Position numbers and translations under genes: made by a program
Shown here: positions 22,853 to 34,257 of the stretch, piece after piece
Layout: each line of letters starts with the position of its first letter
Numbering within the stretch: position 1 is the stretch's first letter
The notes under the pieces: generated by a model
Told to the model about the DNA's origin: nothing
Databases searched by the model: none
What the model saw: the letters and a program-made list of their open reading frames with translations, nothing else
From: Nageia nagi
Lineage: Eukaryota > Pinophyta
Length of the DNA: 64,000 nucleotides
Assembly (NCBI GenBank): GCA_050084985.1
Contig: JBITNC010000001.1
Location: forward strand, 113,522,001 to 113,586,000
Direction: 5' to 3'

Positions 22853-24718
22853 CTACATGAGTTATACCTATTATGGACCCTATCCATATTTTACTTCAAC
22901 TTTTTAGATTTCAACTATTATTGAAATAGCTTGGTCTATTTCAGTAAAGATACAATGGTTGATTTAAGATAGAGAAATCAAACAAACCATTAATTAAATA
23001 CTCACTACTAAATAAATTGTGTCAAGCATTAGAAGCATCAAGAAGTAGAGTAATTTCAAAAAATATTTCATTTGGTTCGTGTTGCCATTAGAGTCATTAA
23101 TGGCTTAGATAGTAAGGGTGATACCATTGGCATTGTCAAGTGCAACACATAATGTCATAAAATAATATTAGTGTTAGTGTTAAAATTGTGTCTTAAATAG
23201 AGTCAACATTTGCATCACAAAGAATCTCAATTAGCATCATAGGGCATTATCATTAGCATTTAAACTAGTGAAAAAATTTGCATCATGCAATGTCAATATA
23301 AGTGTAGACCCTAAATAATGTGATGTTGTAATTAATTCAGGGAATTAACATATGCACTATTTGTTCTATTAATTAGTTGACATAAAGCAAGAATATGATA
23401 ATAGATGATTAAACATATAGGTTCATTTTCTTAACATACATATTCAATCAATCAAGGAAAGACATAGACAATATCATATGTACTAGTACAACATCAGTGC
23501 CCTAGTAATAGTTTGTCATCGATGTCATGTTAATGATCAAATAATAGATGCAAAAAAAGATGAAATGATAAACAAATGAATGATCTATCAATATAACAGA
23601 TGTATGATAATATTTGAGATAAGAGATTTGCTTGTTATAGATAAGAAGACTTTGTAAGTGTTTGATTTACAAATGATATTCGAGTCCTTTGATTCTCTAT
23701 CTAACCTTTAATTGATAGAAGCTTTAAGTCTTTTATAATCTATCCCTTGTCTAGTCTTCTCTTGATGAAAATCTCATCCTCTCTTGTCTTTGTATGTCTT
23801 TAATGCTTTTAAATAGGGATGCTTCTATTATAGGATTTGACCCCTTGTATGATTAACAAGGGTCAAATATATGGCCTACACCTCATTTATACATTTTAAA
23901 TCCTTTTTTTAAAAAATACTTTGTTAAGGGATTAAAATGATTTATAAATACATAAAGGTTCATTTTGAGGAATCTACAATAAGTCATACAATATGTCACT
24001 TTTTACACCACATAGGGTCTATAATAGTGTCAACATTGGCATGACAAAGCATCGCTATTAGCATCAAAAGGCATTGGTAATAGCATCTATAATGGAGACA
24101 ATAACAGAGTCAAAATTGGCATCTACATTAGCATCAAAAAGTATCAACATTGGTGTCATGGGATGATAGAAGTAGACATAAGTTTCATTTTCTAGACTAT
24201 TTTTTTATGTGTTGACCTTAAGTTTGGCATCAGTGGTAGCATCAAGAGGTAAAATTTTGAAAAACAATTATTCTCTTATTTTTCAATTTCATATATGATA
24301 ATTAATTTTTTGTAATTTTTTAAATTAAATTTTGGTAAATTTTTAAACTAAATTTTATCAATTTTAAATTATATTAAATAAAATTGTAATTTTTTTAATT
24401 GAAATATATTCTACAATCATAACTAATCATAAATTTAACATTCAAAAATTACCATAAATTTAATATTTGTCATCACCATCAACATTCAATATTCAAAACT
24501 TACCAATTTAACATTCAAAATTAAAAAATTAATCATCATCATTATAGTCATAAACATCATACATTTGAAAATTTATAAAGTTTTTCACTAAAAATAGTTT
24601 AATATTCAAATTGATCACCACCAACAACACCATCATCATCATCACTCATATCCTCATCATGATGTAGATTCTAATCTAAATCATTTGGATCCAAATCATC
24701 AAGAATAGGGTATGGCGT
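22853..24718. other. Unassigned AT-rich DNA with scattered GCATCA/GCATTA motifs
   Basis: No coding sequence recognised. Around 23085-23330 and 24010-24250 phrases such as 'ttggcatcacaaagcatc' recur in degraded form, suggesting an old short-period repeat. From 24260 to 24650 the sequence is AT-rich with CAT/ATC runs. Confidence 0.35.
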
Positions 24719-25565
24719 TGTAATATCAATAATTTGTAAGGTTTCACTCATTTTTGTTTTTGAGGATATTATGTCTTCTACAATCCATAAATGGACATTT
24801 CAACACCTAAAATGGAAAGAGAACTTTATGCCAATGATTTTGGCAGGTTACATGACCTATTTTGGTCAAAAAATGAAGCCAATTTGACACTTTGAAGTTC
24901 ACCCACTAAGCTAGTCTCCTCATATTATGTGAGGGGGGAATCCATGATTTACTCTCATTTCAGAGTGACATCCATCCTCTAATGATGTGTAATTGATATT
25001 TCATTAATCTAGTTGTGATTTATATTTAATTATAAATGTTTTAATGTAATTCCACTTAGAGATTCTCCAACATGGAACATAGGAATTTATGAGTCATTAT
25101 TTGTTATTTCTATGTAGTAAATGGGCCAAAGCTATTTATGTGCCAATAATACTTGTAATTTTGTAGGCCACTTGTAATACATGATTCCAAGGTACATTAA
25201 TGATTGTAAATGCAATATTAGTCTCCTTAATGGGATGTTGCATACTTTTCCATTATCCCTAAGAAACATTGACTCCCACACTTGGACCTTGCACACATAG
25301 GTGGATGTGAGGACTATTGGATGTGATTATGGTGATCCCAAGACTCCCTATTGTGTACGTTGGTATTTGAAGCACATAGATCACTCCTCTTCACTATTGG
25401 ATCAAGTTACTACAAGATTAGAATATGATCATATATGCTTATAAAAGAAGGACTCTTGTACATTATGAGATATGTGATTATTGATTATAAACCCCCTTTT
25501 ATCAAACTGAATGTAAGAACTCTATATTTTCCATTTATAGGGAAACCTACATTTGAGGTCTTGAG
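24719..25565 (+). repeat. 5' LTR of the host element, segment 1
   Basis: Begins TGTAATATC and matches the 3' LTR from 42895 onward. By eye, a stretch of about 215 bp differs at about 15% of positions. It stops at TTGAG (25561-25565), the target used by Copia-B; the uninterrupted LTR continues here with GTCATAAGAGGC (from about 43756). Confidence 0.85.
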
Positions 25566-26064
25566 TGAGAGAATTGAACTATAATATAAGCAACTCTAAA
25601 CTTCCAAGATCACATGAAATCTCACAAATCACATCTAACAAACTCATGAAGCAATTTCACAAAGATAACTCAAGATATAAGTGGTTTCTCCAACTAGGAG
25701 TACATCCACTAACTAGATCTCACTTCCTTCACAAATATGAACTCTTACAATCCTTTTAATCTCATCTCCTAAACACTATCCTTTAGCATAACTTTACTCC
25801 ATAAATCGATGTTTGATCCAAAGATAGATCCTTCTATTTCTAGGCCAAAATCTCTCTTTGGATCACCCTTTTACCCAATGTACAAAAGTATGACATGCAC
25901 ATCCTTTTTCCCAATGGGCATGGTTATGATATGGAGTGTAGGACAAGTTACATTATCATATTCACTTAAATACTTAAATTATCAAATGGTACCCTTAAGT
26001 ACTAGTAAAATTACATAGAATATTATTACAAAACCTTTACAATAATGCATTTTACATTCCAACA
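25566..26064 (-). repeat. Copia-B 3' LTR (499 bp)
   Basis: Minus strand TGTTGGAATG...CTCTCA, homologous to 32976-33461 and 5179-5672. The TATA position reads TAGAAATA, so the promoter is probably weakened. Confidence 0.9.
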
Positions 26065-26074
26065 CTCCCCCTTA
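26065..26074 (-). other. Copia-B polypurine tract
   Basis: Minus strand TAAGGGGGAG directly before the 3' LTR, the same as Copia-A. Confidence 0.85.
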
Positions 26075-26779
26075 ATGCAAAATTGGGATAGAGCAAATAA
26101 GAGAGAAGAAAGAGAGAAAGTAAAAGAGTTCTCCTCAAAATAGATACAATAGAGATGAGAACTGTTTACATATTTGTGAAGTAAAAAAGATCTAGTTTGA
26201 GACTCATTACTTTGCCAAATACAATCATTAACCATAACTAATTTCAATGTATATGAAGTAATCATCCAATTGGAAGTCATGAAGAGTCTCCAAGAGCTTG
26301 CATATTTGAAGTAACATACAATCTCAAAGGAACTTACAATTCATAGGCAACTCAAATAACAAAATCAGTTAGATGCAACATATTCATATCAACAAGGATA
26401 GATGAATCAAACAAATGCCATCATAAACTGATCAATGGTGCACTATAAGTCATCATGAAGATGCCAAGCCAAAAAAATCATAGTCACCTACTGTATATAA
26501 AATGTGTGTTGATTATCATTACAAAATAGAGCATGCACATACAAGTTCCTCACATATGGATAATTAAATAGTGCTAAAAGACACATAAGAGTTCCTTACA
26601 CATGGATAACTAAATAGCATTAGATTGGCCAATCTTTTGCTCTAAAAATCTTTACAACAAGTGCCTCATGCAAAGCAAACTTACCACAAAGGTGTACAAA
26701 AAACAACACTATTCAAAATGAAATCCTTCTAGTGATGAAGTTGTCATCATAAACATGAATTCAACATAAGAATTCAAAT

Positions 26780-28260
26780 TTCACTCCCTTTTGAGGGCAA
26801 CTTACCAACCTGATAGCATCCTTAAGCTTACAAAATTGAGCTTCCACAAGGGTCATGGTGAACAAATCAACAAAGTTCAAGGTGGATGGACAATACTCCA
26901 AGTGTATGATGCCATAAAAAAACATTCCCTTTGATAAAATGGGACTAGATTTTTACATGTTTTGTTCTCTAATGGAATATAAGATTCTTATCCAAAGAAA
27001 TAGCAGACTGATTATCTAAAGAAATCAAATATGGTCTAGGTTGCTCATATCTAATTTCTTTCAAAAGATACCTTAGCCAAATAGCTTCTTAGGTTGCAAC
27101 AGTCTTAGCTTAATATTAGACTTTTATGATGGAAAGAGAAATAGTAGGATGCTTTTTGGAAGCCCAAGAGATAGCACCTAAACCAATGCTAAAAACATAC
27201 ATAAAAGTTAATTTTTTGTCATCTCTATCTCACCCATTATTAGAATTTGAGAACCCTAAGAGAACAAAAGAGAGAAACTTAAAATACTTGAGAGCAAGAT
27301 CTTTCATCCCTGTAATATACCTCAAGATTTGCTTAACAGCATTAAGGTGCTCAATATATGACTTTTGCATAAATCATACCATTTGATTCATTGTAGAGGT
27401 AATATCTAGCCTGAAAATAGTTAAATACAAAAGAATACCAATTAATTGCATATAATCTGTATCATCAACTAACTGAGAGCTAGAGCTTAGAGAAATAGTG
27501 ATTCTAGGAGAGACTAAAATTGCAACATATCTACACTCTTCCATTGTAAACTTTACAAGATGTCTGATACATACTTAGATTTACTAAGATAAGTGCAATC
27601 CTTATACTAGTATACTTGCATTTCAAAGTAGTAGTGTAAGAGACCAAGATCATTCATTTCAAACATTACCTTAAGTTTGTATATGCACTCTTGAATGATT
27701 TCATAATTATTCTCAATAATCAAAAGATCATGTACATAAAGAAGAATTAAGAACATATCTTTTCCTTAATTAAGCACATATAAATTAGAGTCAAAAAAAC
27801 ACTTGGAGAATCCAATGGCTATAAAGTACCCTAAAATCTTCCTATACCAAGCTCTAGGTGCTTGCTTAAGTCTATACAATGACTTCTTTAGCTTGCACAT
27901 AAAGGACTCTTTGCCTTCCATAATAAACCCTTTTGGTTGATTCATGAATATTTCTACATCTAAGTCACCATCGAGAAATGCACTCTTGACATCAAGTTGA
28001 AAAACTTTCCATCCTTGAGTTGTAGAAAGAGCAAGGATAATCTTGATAGTAAGCATATTTGCCATGGTAGCAAAGGTTTCCTTATAATCTACACCATATT
28101 TTTGAGCAAAACTTATAACTACTAACCTTGCCTTGTATTTCTCAATATCTCTAACAAAATTATACTTGACTTTATAGATCCACTTATTACCAATCACACT
28201 TTTTTCATTACGATAAGGAACCAAGTTCCATGTTTCATTTTTAAAAGCACCTCATACTTC
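26780..28260 (-). pseudogene. Copia-B reverse transcriptase and RNase H remnant
   Basis: The piece 28224-27766 reads MVPYRNEKSVIGNKWIYKVK, then YGVDYKETFATMANM and WKVFQLDVKSAFLDGDLDVE. It ends in [20 protein letters not shown]. The catalytic box that follows reads LLYVHDLL (about 27725-27750), so the first Asp of YVDD is replaced by His. Copia-A has Tyr at this residue. Further along (to about 26780) the RNase H part is recognisable only in fragments with several stops. Confidence 0.8.
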
Positions 28261-28400
28261 ATTTTCATGGCTTCCATCTAGCACTCATGCTTGGAAGCAT
28301 CTTTGAAAGATGAGGGCTCATGCTTGTTATCAATCTTGGAAAATAAGGATTTGTTTAAGGTCATGCTCTTTGTTACCCTTTGAGTTGGAGAATTTTTATC

Positions 28401-29340
28401 CTAAGGTGACTTGCTTGTATCAATATCCAACCAATTAGGTGCAACTAAAGATTCCTTTGGATCATCTACATCCTCATTAGAAATAAATTTTTTAAGAAGT
28501 TCATTGAACTTGACATCTCTTGAAATGAACACTGCTTTGAAGGATGGAGAGTTAATCCTATAGCCTCTATGTTGATTGTTATAACCCATAAAGATGCATT
28601 TTCCAGCTCTTTTATCCAACTTCTTCCTTTTTCTCAAAAATAATGTAGGAGAATACTTCATAATCAAACACCCTAAGGTGAGAAATGTTAGGTTTTCTTC
28701 TTGAACATGCCTCAAAAGGAGTTTTTTCCTAAATGACTTTTGTAGGACACTTATTCAAGGTGTAAATAGTAGTGCTCATAGCTTCACCTCATAATAAACT
28801 AAGAAGATTACCCAACATGCATCTAACCATCTTCATAATTATTCCATTTTTTCTTTCAACAACATCATTCTGCTAAGGAGTGTTAGGAATCATAAATTAC
28901 CTCTTGCTTCCATACTTAGCACAAAAGTCATTAAACTCATTGCTATTATATTCTCCCCCATTATTTGATCTCAACATCTTGATTTTAAGGTTATTTTGAT
29001 TTTCAACTAAGGCTTTAAAACTTTTAAAACTCTCAAAAATTTGATCTTTGTTTTTAAAATATAGCCAAAAGTCATCCTACTAAAATCATCAATGAAGGTC
29101 AATACGTAAGATGCTCCTCCAAGCAACTTAGTTTGAAATAGACCCATCAAATTTGAATGCATGAGTTGAAGAGATTAAGATGCTCTTATCTTTTTCAAAC
29201 TTTTTCCTATGCATCTTACTGAGGATGCACTTCTCATATAAACCAATTAAAGGTGAAATAGAAGGCAAACCTTCCATAAGTTCTTGGTCTTTCATGACTT
29301 GAATATTCTTATGGTTAAGATGCCCTAAATGATGATGCTA
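28401..29340 (-). pseudogene. Copia-B integrase remnant
   Basis: The zinc-region half (LGHLNHKNIQVMKDQELMEG, then LYEKCIL, about 29200-29330) and the core with LRSNNGGEYNSNEF-like sequence (about 28930-28975) are recognisable but cut by stops. The second catalytic Asp appears as Asn in the local sequence. The C-terminal piece 28715-28401 is open and contains FLRKRKKLDKRAGKCIFMGY and FKAVFISRDVKFNELL. Confidence 0.75.
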
Positions 29341-30220
29341 AAGATTGCCTTTAGAACACATGTTTATAGCAAAACACATCTTTGTTGGAACTTGATCTAT
29401 AACATAGAGATTATATTTTATTGACCCTTTAACCAATGTGGCAAGTCCTTTCTTAATGCACCAAGATTGAGAGTTGAACTCAAAAGAGTACCCTTTTCTA
29501 ACAACTTGGATTATGGATAGAAGGTCCATCCTAAGATTAGAAGCATAGAGCACATTATCAAGAACCTTTCCATGAATCAACACACTCCCAATTCCTTGGA
29601 CTTCAATAATGTGTTATCACCTATCACAACTACATCTTTTCTATACTTATAAAATTTCTCAAACTTTTTCTTTCAAAACATAGGTGATTAGTGCAACTGG
29701 AGTCAACAATCCAATCACATGAAAAAGTGCAAGACATGGAGTAGCGCATCATAGCAAAATCAGCTTGAATATTCCTCTTTCCTTTGAATTCCTTTACATT
29801 TCCATTACCTTTGTTATTTTTCTCTCTTTTCTTTTTGTAGAAATCAACTTCTTTGTGACCTTGGATGCCACAATAGTTACAATCTCTATCAAACTTTGCC
29901 TTAGGATTTGGATTGTTTGCTTTGCCTTTTCCATCTTTTTTCTTGAAGTGGTTGTTGTTGTCATTATTCCTGCTACTGTTGTTATTGTTCCTATTATTAT
30001 TATTGTTGTTACCATTTCTCCTTTTCTCAAACCTTTTGGAGGAATAAGAATAAGATTTTTTTATGATTAAACTTCTTGAAAAAAGTTTTGTTTGCTCCAA
30101 GGGCAATTTTATTATCCTTAGGAGAAGAAATCATCACCTTATTGTTAAGAATTTCCTCATGCTTCAAAAGGATCCTAGAAAGGTTCTCAAGGGAGAGACT
30201 TCTTTTTCATTATCAAGTAA
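29338..30220 (-). pseudogene. Copia-B truncated gag and protease remnant
   Basis: The piece 30106-29630 has a Ser/Lys start, an Asn-rich tract, then the zinc knuckle CNYCGIQGHKEVDF whose last Cys has become Phe. The protease site WIVDSSCTNHLCF has DSS in place of DSG. The piece 29583-29338 (VLYASNLRMDLLSIIQVVRK) is the protease tail/GAG-pre-integrase. Upstream, gag ends abruptly near 30215, where the leader joins the C-terminal half directly. Confidence 0.8.
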
Positions 30221-31902
30221 TATATGTTACATTTAATTAATTAAGACATGCTTGATTTGATTCATTAGTGCAAATGTTTTACAATTCAAATAATAACCCA
30301 TGTACCTAAATACATTTCTCATCTCAAGAATTGTATATGCAAAGTGACATTGTTGAAGCTTATTTTCTTATCTAAAATTAGGCCTTCACTTAGATGCCTG
30401 CACAAGAGAAGCCCAAGTACTACCAATCCTCAACTAGTTCACCTTGGTTAGTATTTTTCAAGGTTATGATGTTTATTGGATTGACCAAATTATTAATCTT
30501 GATTAGGTTTCAAGTTGTCCTTTTAGGTTATTAGGATAATCCTTGAATGGATGTGTAGACATGTGGTATCACTACACACATTCCTATCCACATATTGGAG
30601 TTATGTTCAGACCAATAAAGGATTTAAGGGCAATTGACAAGTATGAACTTTTCACTATTTGGATCATTAGACTTAAAGGATCTAGTCCACCTATCCTCAC
30701 CTCATGGCTCCCCAAACAAGTCATGTTATAAAATGTATATGCGGATGTGTTCATTTTAGAGGGTTGCTCATTTCAATGTTTGCATTTTTGTTTGCATAAG
30801 CAAATAAAGCAAAATGAAAAACATGAAATAAAAGAGTATAAGAAACATCATATATTTAAAAATTGAAACCTAAGTGTCCAATGAGTTTTGTTTACCAACC
30901 TCTAAAGGACATCTTTACATCAATCCTAATTCTGCACAAGTTCATTCTTGCATAAGGAACTAAATTGCATCATAACTTAAGTTTTTAAGTAATAAGCATG
31001 TATTATTGACTTAAAAAATCTAATTCCTAAGCATGTACCATTAACGTAAAATATTTAAGTCCTAAGCATTTAATTTAAAAACATTTAAGTAAAACATGCA
31101 TCATTATCTTAAAAAAATTTAAGTTCTAAGCATGTATCATTACCTTAAAATTACATTTATCTATCACTTTCCAAAAATACTTAGCATACATAAAAAAATT
31201 AAGAAGAATGCATTATCATTTTTGCATAAGTTACCAAAAAATAGATATGCAATATTTTATCTAACATGCTATAGGAAAATAATTTAAGTAAAGAAATATA
31301 AATTCCCCCATCTTTTACTTAAAGTTCTATCCCTAATCATAGCATAATAATGTACCTTAGTAATTTTAACTAAGGAAATAAAACTTACTTCCATGTTAAA
31401 ATATCTTCTAAAATAATTCCCCCCCTTTTTATTTAAGTATAGCACGACTAACTTAAAGATAGCATTCTTGAAAGAAAAATACCTCTACTAAAATATGATA
31501 AGTTTAAAAAAAATTAAAACTTAAGGAGGATGATTACTTGTGAGGCATTTAAAGCCTTATATGAAACCTTACTCCACTTAATACTTTATCAAACCCACAC
31601 TCCACCTAGATGCATTAAAGACAAATTTAATGCATCCTTTTGCATTTTACTCCACACATAGGTATGTCATGATAAAAAAGGATGGCTTGCTTGTAAGAAA
31701 CTAAAAAAAATTAAATGCCTCAAAAGTAATCCAACTAACACAATTAAGGAGTGCTTTAAAAATATTTTTTTAAAAAAGCAATCAACCAAAGGTCTACACA
31801 AAAGGATAAAGCCACATGATGCATGAGGTAAAAGAGAGGTTGCAAAGGTCAAGTTGGCTAAGTAGTGGGAAACCAAGAGAGGAGCAAGAAAAGGTGGTAG
31901 GA

Positions 31903-32257
31903 GGCATCAATGGTGTGAGGAGGAGGGCCTGTAGAGGGAAGTACAGAAGGGTGGAGGCCAAAAGGTAGTAAGTGGCATCACATAGGAGAAGAGGCCCCCC
32001 TTCCCTACTAAGAAAAAAAGCAAAGGACCTAGATAGCGATAGGGTAGCAGACTACACCACCTATGATGCCACCTAGAAGGCATCAATGGGGCAAGGAGGA
32101 GGGCCTATAGAGGGTTGGAGGGATGGTGAAGGCCATAGGGAATCAAGTGGCATAATGCAAGAGAAGAAGCCCCTCCTTTCCTACTAAAAAGAAAACAAAG
32201 GATCTAGACAATAGTAAGGTAGTAGACTATGCCACTTATGATGTCACCTAGGATGGT
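31903..32257 (-). repeat. Two tandem copies of a 176-bp leader segment
   Basis: Copies start at 31903 and 32079 with 'ggcatcaatgg' and both run through 'gaggagggcc', 'gtggcat' and 'agactaYRccac' to 'caccta'. They are purine-rich on + and clearly diverged. Confidence 0.8.
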
Positions 32258-32351
32258 TCTTTTCTGCTGCTGTGAGACCAAAAACAAAACTTGCAAAAAG
32301 GATTTAACTCCCTCCCCCCATGAATTTGACTAAAAATTTTGTATAAAGAAA

Positions 32352-32356
<5 letters not shown>

Positions 32357-32383
<27 letters not shown>
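32357..32383. repeat. TA microsatellite
   Basis: Uninterrupted alternating TA, about 13 units, inside the Copia-B leader. Confidence 0.9.
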
Positions 32384-32387
<4 letters not shown>

Positions 32388-32668
32388 TAAACTCCCTTTT
32401 TTTAATTGAAATACAAATGTTGTAAAACAAATGTAATAGAGAAAAAAATGTTTTCATCATATTTACACTATAATTGTGTAATAGGAAAGTATTCACAAAA
32501 AAAATTCAAATTTAATTATAACACACTATTGCTATTTTAAGAAAAAAAATATATTGCATCTTAACAAACTAGTGTTAGTAATAACATAGCAATAATATGT
32601 AAAAATAATAATTTTTATACTTCTTTCCAAAAAAAGGTATTATATGGAGTAAGTAAAAAAATGTAGTT

Positions 32669-32686
32669 TATATATATATATATATA
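32669..32686. repeat. TA microsatellite
   Basis: About nine TA units followed by CACA, inside the Copia-B leader. Confidence 0.85.
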
Positions 32687-32961
32687 CACATACTAACCCC
32701 TTCTTTTAAAAATTGTAGCAAAAAAAAATGCAAGTATCATAGAGGGTTAGTAAAAAAAATTGGATCTTTTGTTAAACATATTTTGCGAAAAAAAAAAAAC
32801 TAACACATAGCAAGTAATATGTTAGTAGCAATAGCAAAATAAGCCCAAAAGACAAAATGAGGGACATTATACCTTGTTTTGATTTTACCTCACAATGAAG
32901 AGTAAGTTGAAGAATGAAGAAGAGCTTCCACACCAAGGATGTGAAGAGGAGCTTCCAAGGA

Positions 32962-32973
32962 GCTCTGATATCA
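32962..32973 (-). other. Copia-B primer-binding site
   Basis: Minus strand TGATATCAGAGC, one base off the initiator-Met complement TGGTATCAGAGC, next to the 5' LTR end. Confidence 0.85.
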
Positions 32974-32975
32974 GA

Positions 32976-33461
32976 TGAGAGAACTAAACTATAACATAAG
33001 CAACTCTAAACTCCCAAGATCATATGAAAGCTCACAAATCACATCTAACAAACTCACAAAGATAACTTAATATATAAGTGGTTCCTCCAACTAGGAGTAC
33101 ATCCACTAACTAGATCTCACTTCATTCACAAATATGAACTCTTATAATCCTTCTGATCTCATCTCCTAAACATTATCTTCTAGCATAACTTCATTTCACA
33201 AATTGGTGTTTGATCCAAAGATGGAGCCTTCTATTTGTAGTCCAAAATCCCTCTTTGGATCACCTTTTTACCCAATATACAAAAGTATGACATGCACATC
33301 CTTTTACCCAAGGGGTATGCTTATGACATGGAGTGTAGGAAAAGTTACATTATCATATTCACTTAAATACTTAAGGTATCAAATGATACCCTTAAGTATT
33401 AGTGAACTTACATAGAATATTATTACAAAAATTTTACAATAATGCATTATAAATTCCAACA
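32976..33461 (-). repeat. Copia-B 5' LTR (486 bp)
   Basis: Minus strand TGTTGGAATT...CTCTCA. The TATA position reads TACAAATA. Confidence 0.9.
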
Positions 33462-33803
33462 TTGAGGTCATAGAAGGCTAGCCTCAAGCTTACTCCATCC
33501 ATCTTGAGAGGAACATTATTAGTTCGATCACAAAAGTTATGGGGAATTCCTAGACTTTTCCTTGTTGTTGCTATGATTGGCAAGGCCCTAGAGCCATCCA
33601 ACATAACCTTATTGGAGGAAGTTTTGGTAAAAACTCCTTAGATCAAGAATATTGTAATTATGTTACTCATCTCATATCACAATTCAATTACTCTATTTTT
33701 CCTACATTTCATAATTAATCTCTTATGCTTGGACGTTGATTTTTGGAGTATCATTTGCATTGTTAAATTCTTTTTATTGCTTCATTATTGCAACATTGGA
33801 TTA
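33462..33803 (+). repeat. 5' LTR of the host element, segment 2
   Basis: Starts with the second TTGAG copy (33462-33466) and then follows the 3' LTR from about 43756 ('gtcataRRaggctagcctcaagcttactcc'). It ends in GATTA (33799-33803), the target used by Copia-D. The uninterrupted LTR continues here with TTGGAGG (about 44095). Confidence 0.85.
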
Positions 33804-34208
33804 TGAAGAATTTTAAGACCAACTGACCGGCTACCTGTAACCGGCCAACCAGCTAGAATAAGTGAACCGGCCACTCGGCTAAGCAGCTGGCCTGCCGGCT
33901 AGTTCTATTTTCTATGTATGACATTTTTCCTTCCTGTGGCTTTCCAGTTCATGTTTCTTGGTGTTTCAGCTTCTAGGCTGAAGGGAAAAGGTCACCTACA
34001 GCCTCTATAAATGTTTGTAATGTATTTTGCAGCATCATCGAAGTGTGTGGAGTTGTATTGGAGTTGTAGCTTGCATTCTCAATAATCAATTTGGTGTTGG
34101 ATTCAATTTCAGTTCTCCATTGTTGTTGAGTTGTGCAATTTCGTTTTTCTAAGTTGTATTGTGAATTGTTAGGCAATTCATTTTTTTTGTTATAGTTAAA
34201 GAACTTCA
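33804..34208 (+). repeat. Copia-D 5' LTR (405 bp)
   Basis: TGAAGAATTT...GAACTTCA. Its first 100 bp hold four or five CCGGC/GCCGG motifs (33825-33905), which stand out in this AT-rich region. A TATA box lies at 34006-34012. Confidence 0.95.
34006..34012 (+). promoter_or_regulatory. TATA box in the Copia-D 5' LTR
   Basis: TATAAAT about 200 bp into the LTR, preceded by 'cagcctc'. The same box is present in the 3' LTR at about 38730-38736. Confidence 0.65.
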
Positions 34209-34210
34209 TT

Positions 34211-34222
34211 TGGTATCAGAGC
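34211..34222 (+). other. Copia-D primer-binding site
   Basis: TGGTATCAGAGC, the exact complement of the initiator-Met tRNA 3' end, two bases after the 5' LTR. Confidence 0.95.
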
Positions 34223-34257
34223 AAGGTTGGATCAATCTGGGTTCAAGAAGTGAAGAC

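Larger units (their letters stand above)
30221..32961 (-). other. Copia-B long untranslated leader
   Basis: About 2.7 kb between primer site and gag remnant, with no recognisable coding domain. It contains a short AT-rich degenerate repeat around 'taagcatgtatcatta' (30990-31160), a 176-bp duplication (31903-32257) and two TA microsatellites. Its 30225-30990 part matches the start of this window in Copia-A. Confidence 0.7.
25566..33461 (-). mobile_element. Copia-B, Ty1-copia retrotransposon with gag N-terminus deleted
   Basis: LTRs of 499 and 486 bp, a primer site and a purine tract are present, and the perfect duplication TTGAG flanks the element (25561-25565 and 33462-33466). The internal order on the minus strand is long leader, gag remnant, protease, integrase, RT, RNase H. 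It belongs to the same family as Copia-A. Relative to Copia-A it lacks about 570 bp covering the end of the leader and the N-terminal half of gag. LTRs differ by roughly 9-10% in the 190 bp compared by hand. Confidence 0.95.

Noticed and set aside
22853-24718. CRISPR-like or phage-like repeats (GCATCA words)
   Set aside because: The words are irregularly spaced and degenerate, and the DNA is plant nuclear sequence. They look like old low-complexity repeats.
29765-30070. 101-codon plus-strand open frame with Val/Ile runs
   Set aside because: It is the reverse complement of the Asn-rich tract in the Copia-B gag, which gives hydrophobic codons in antisense.
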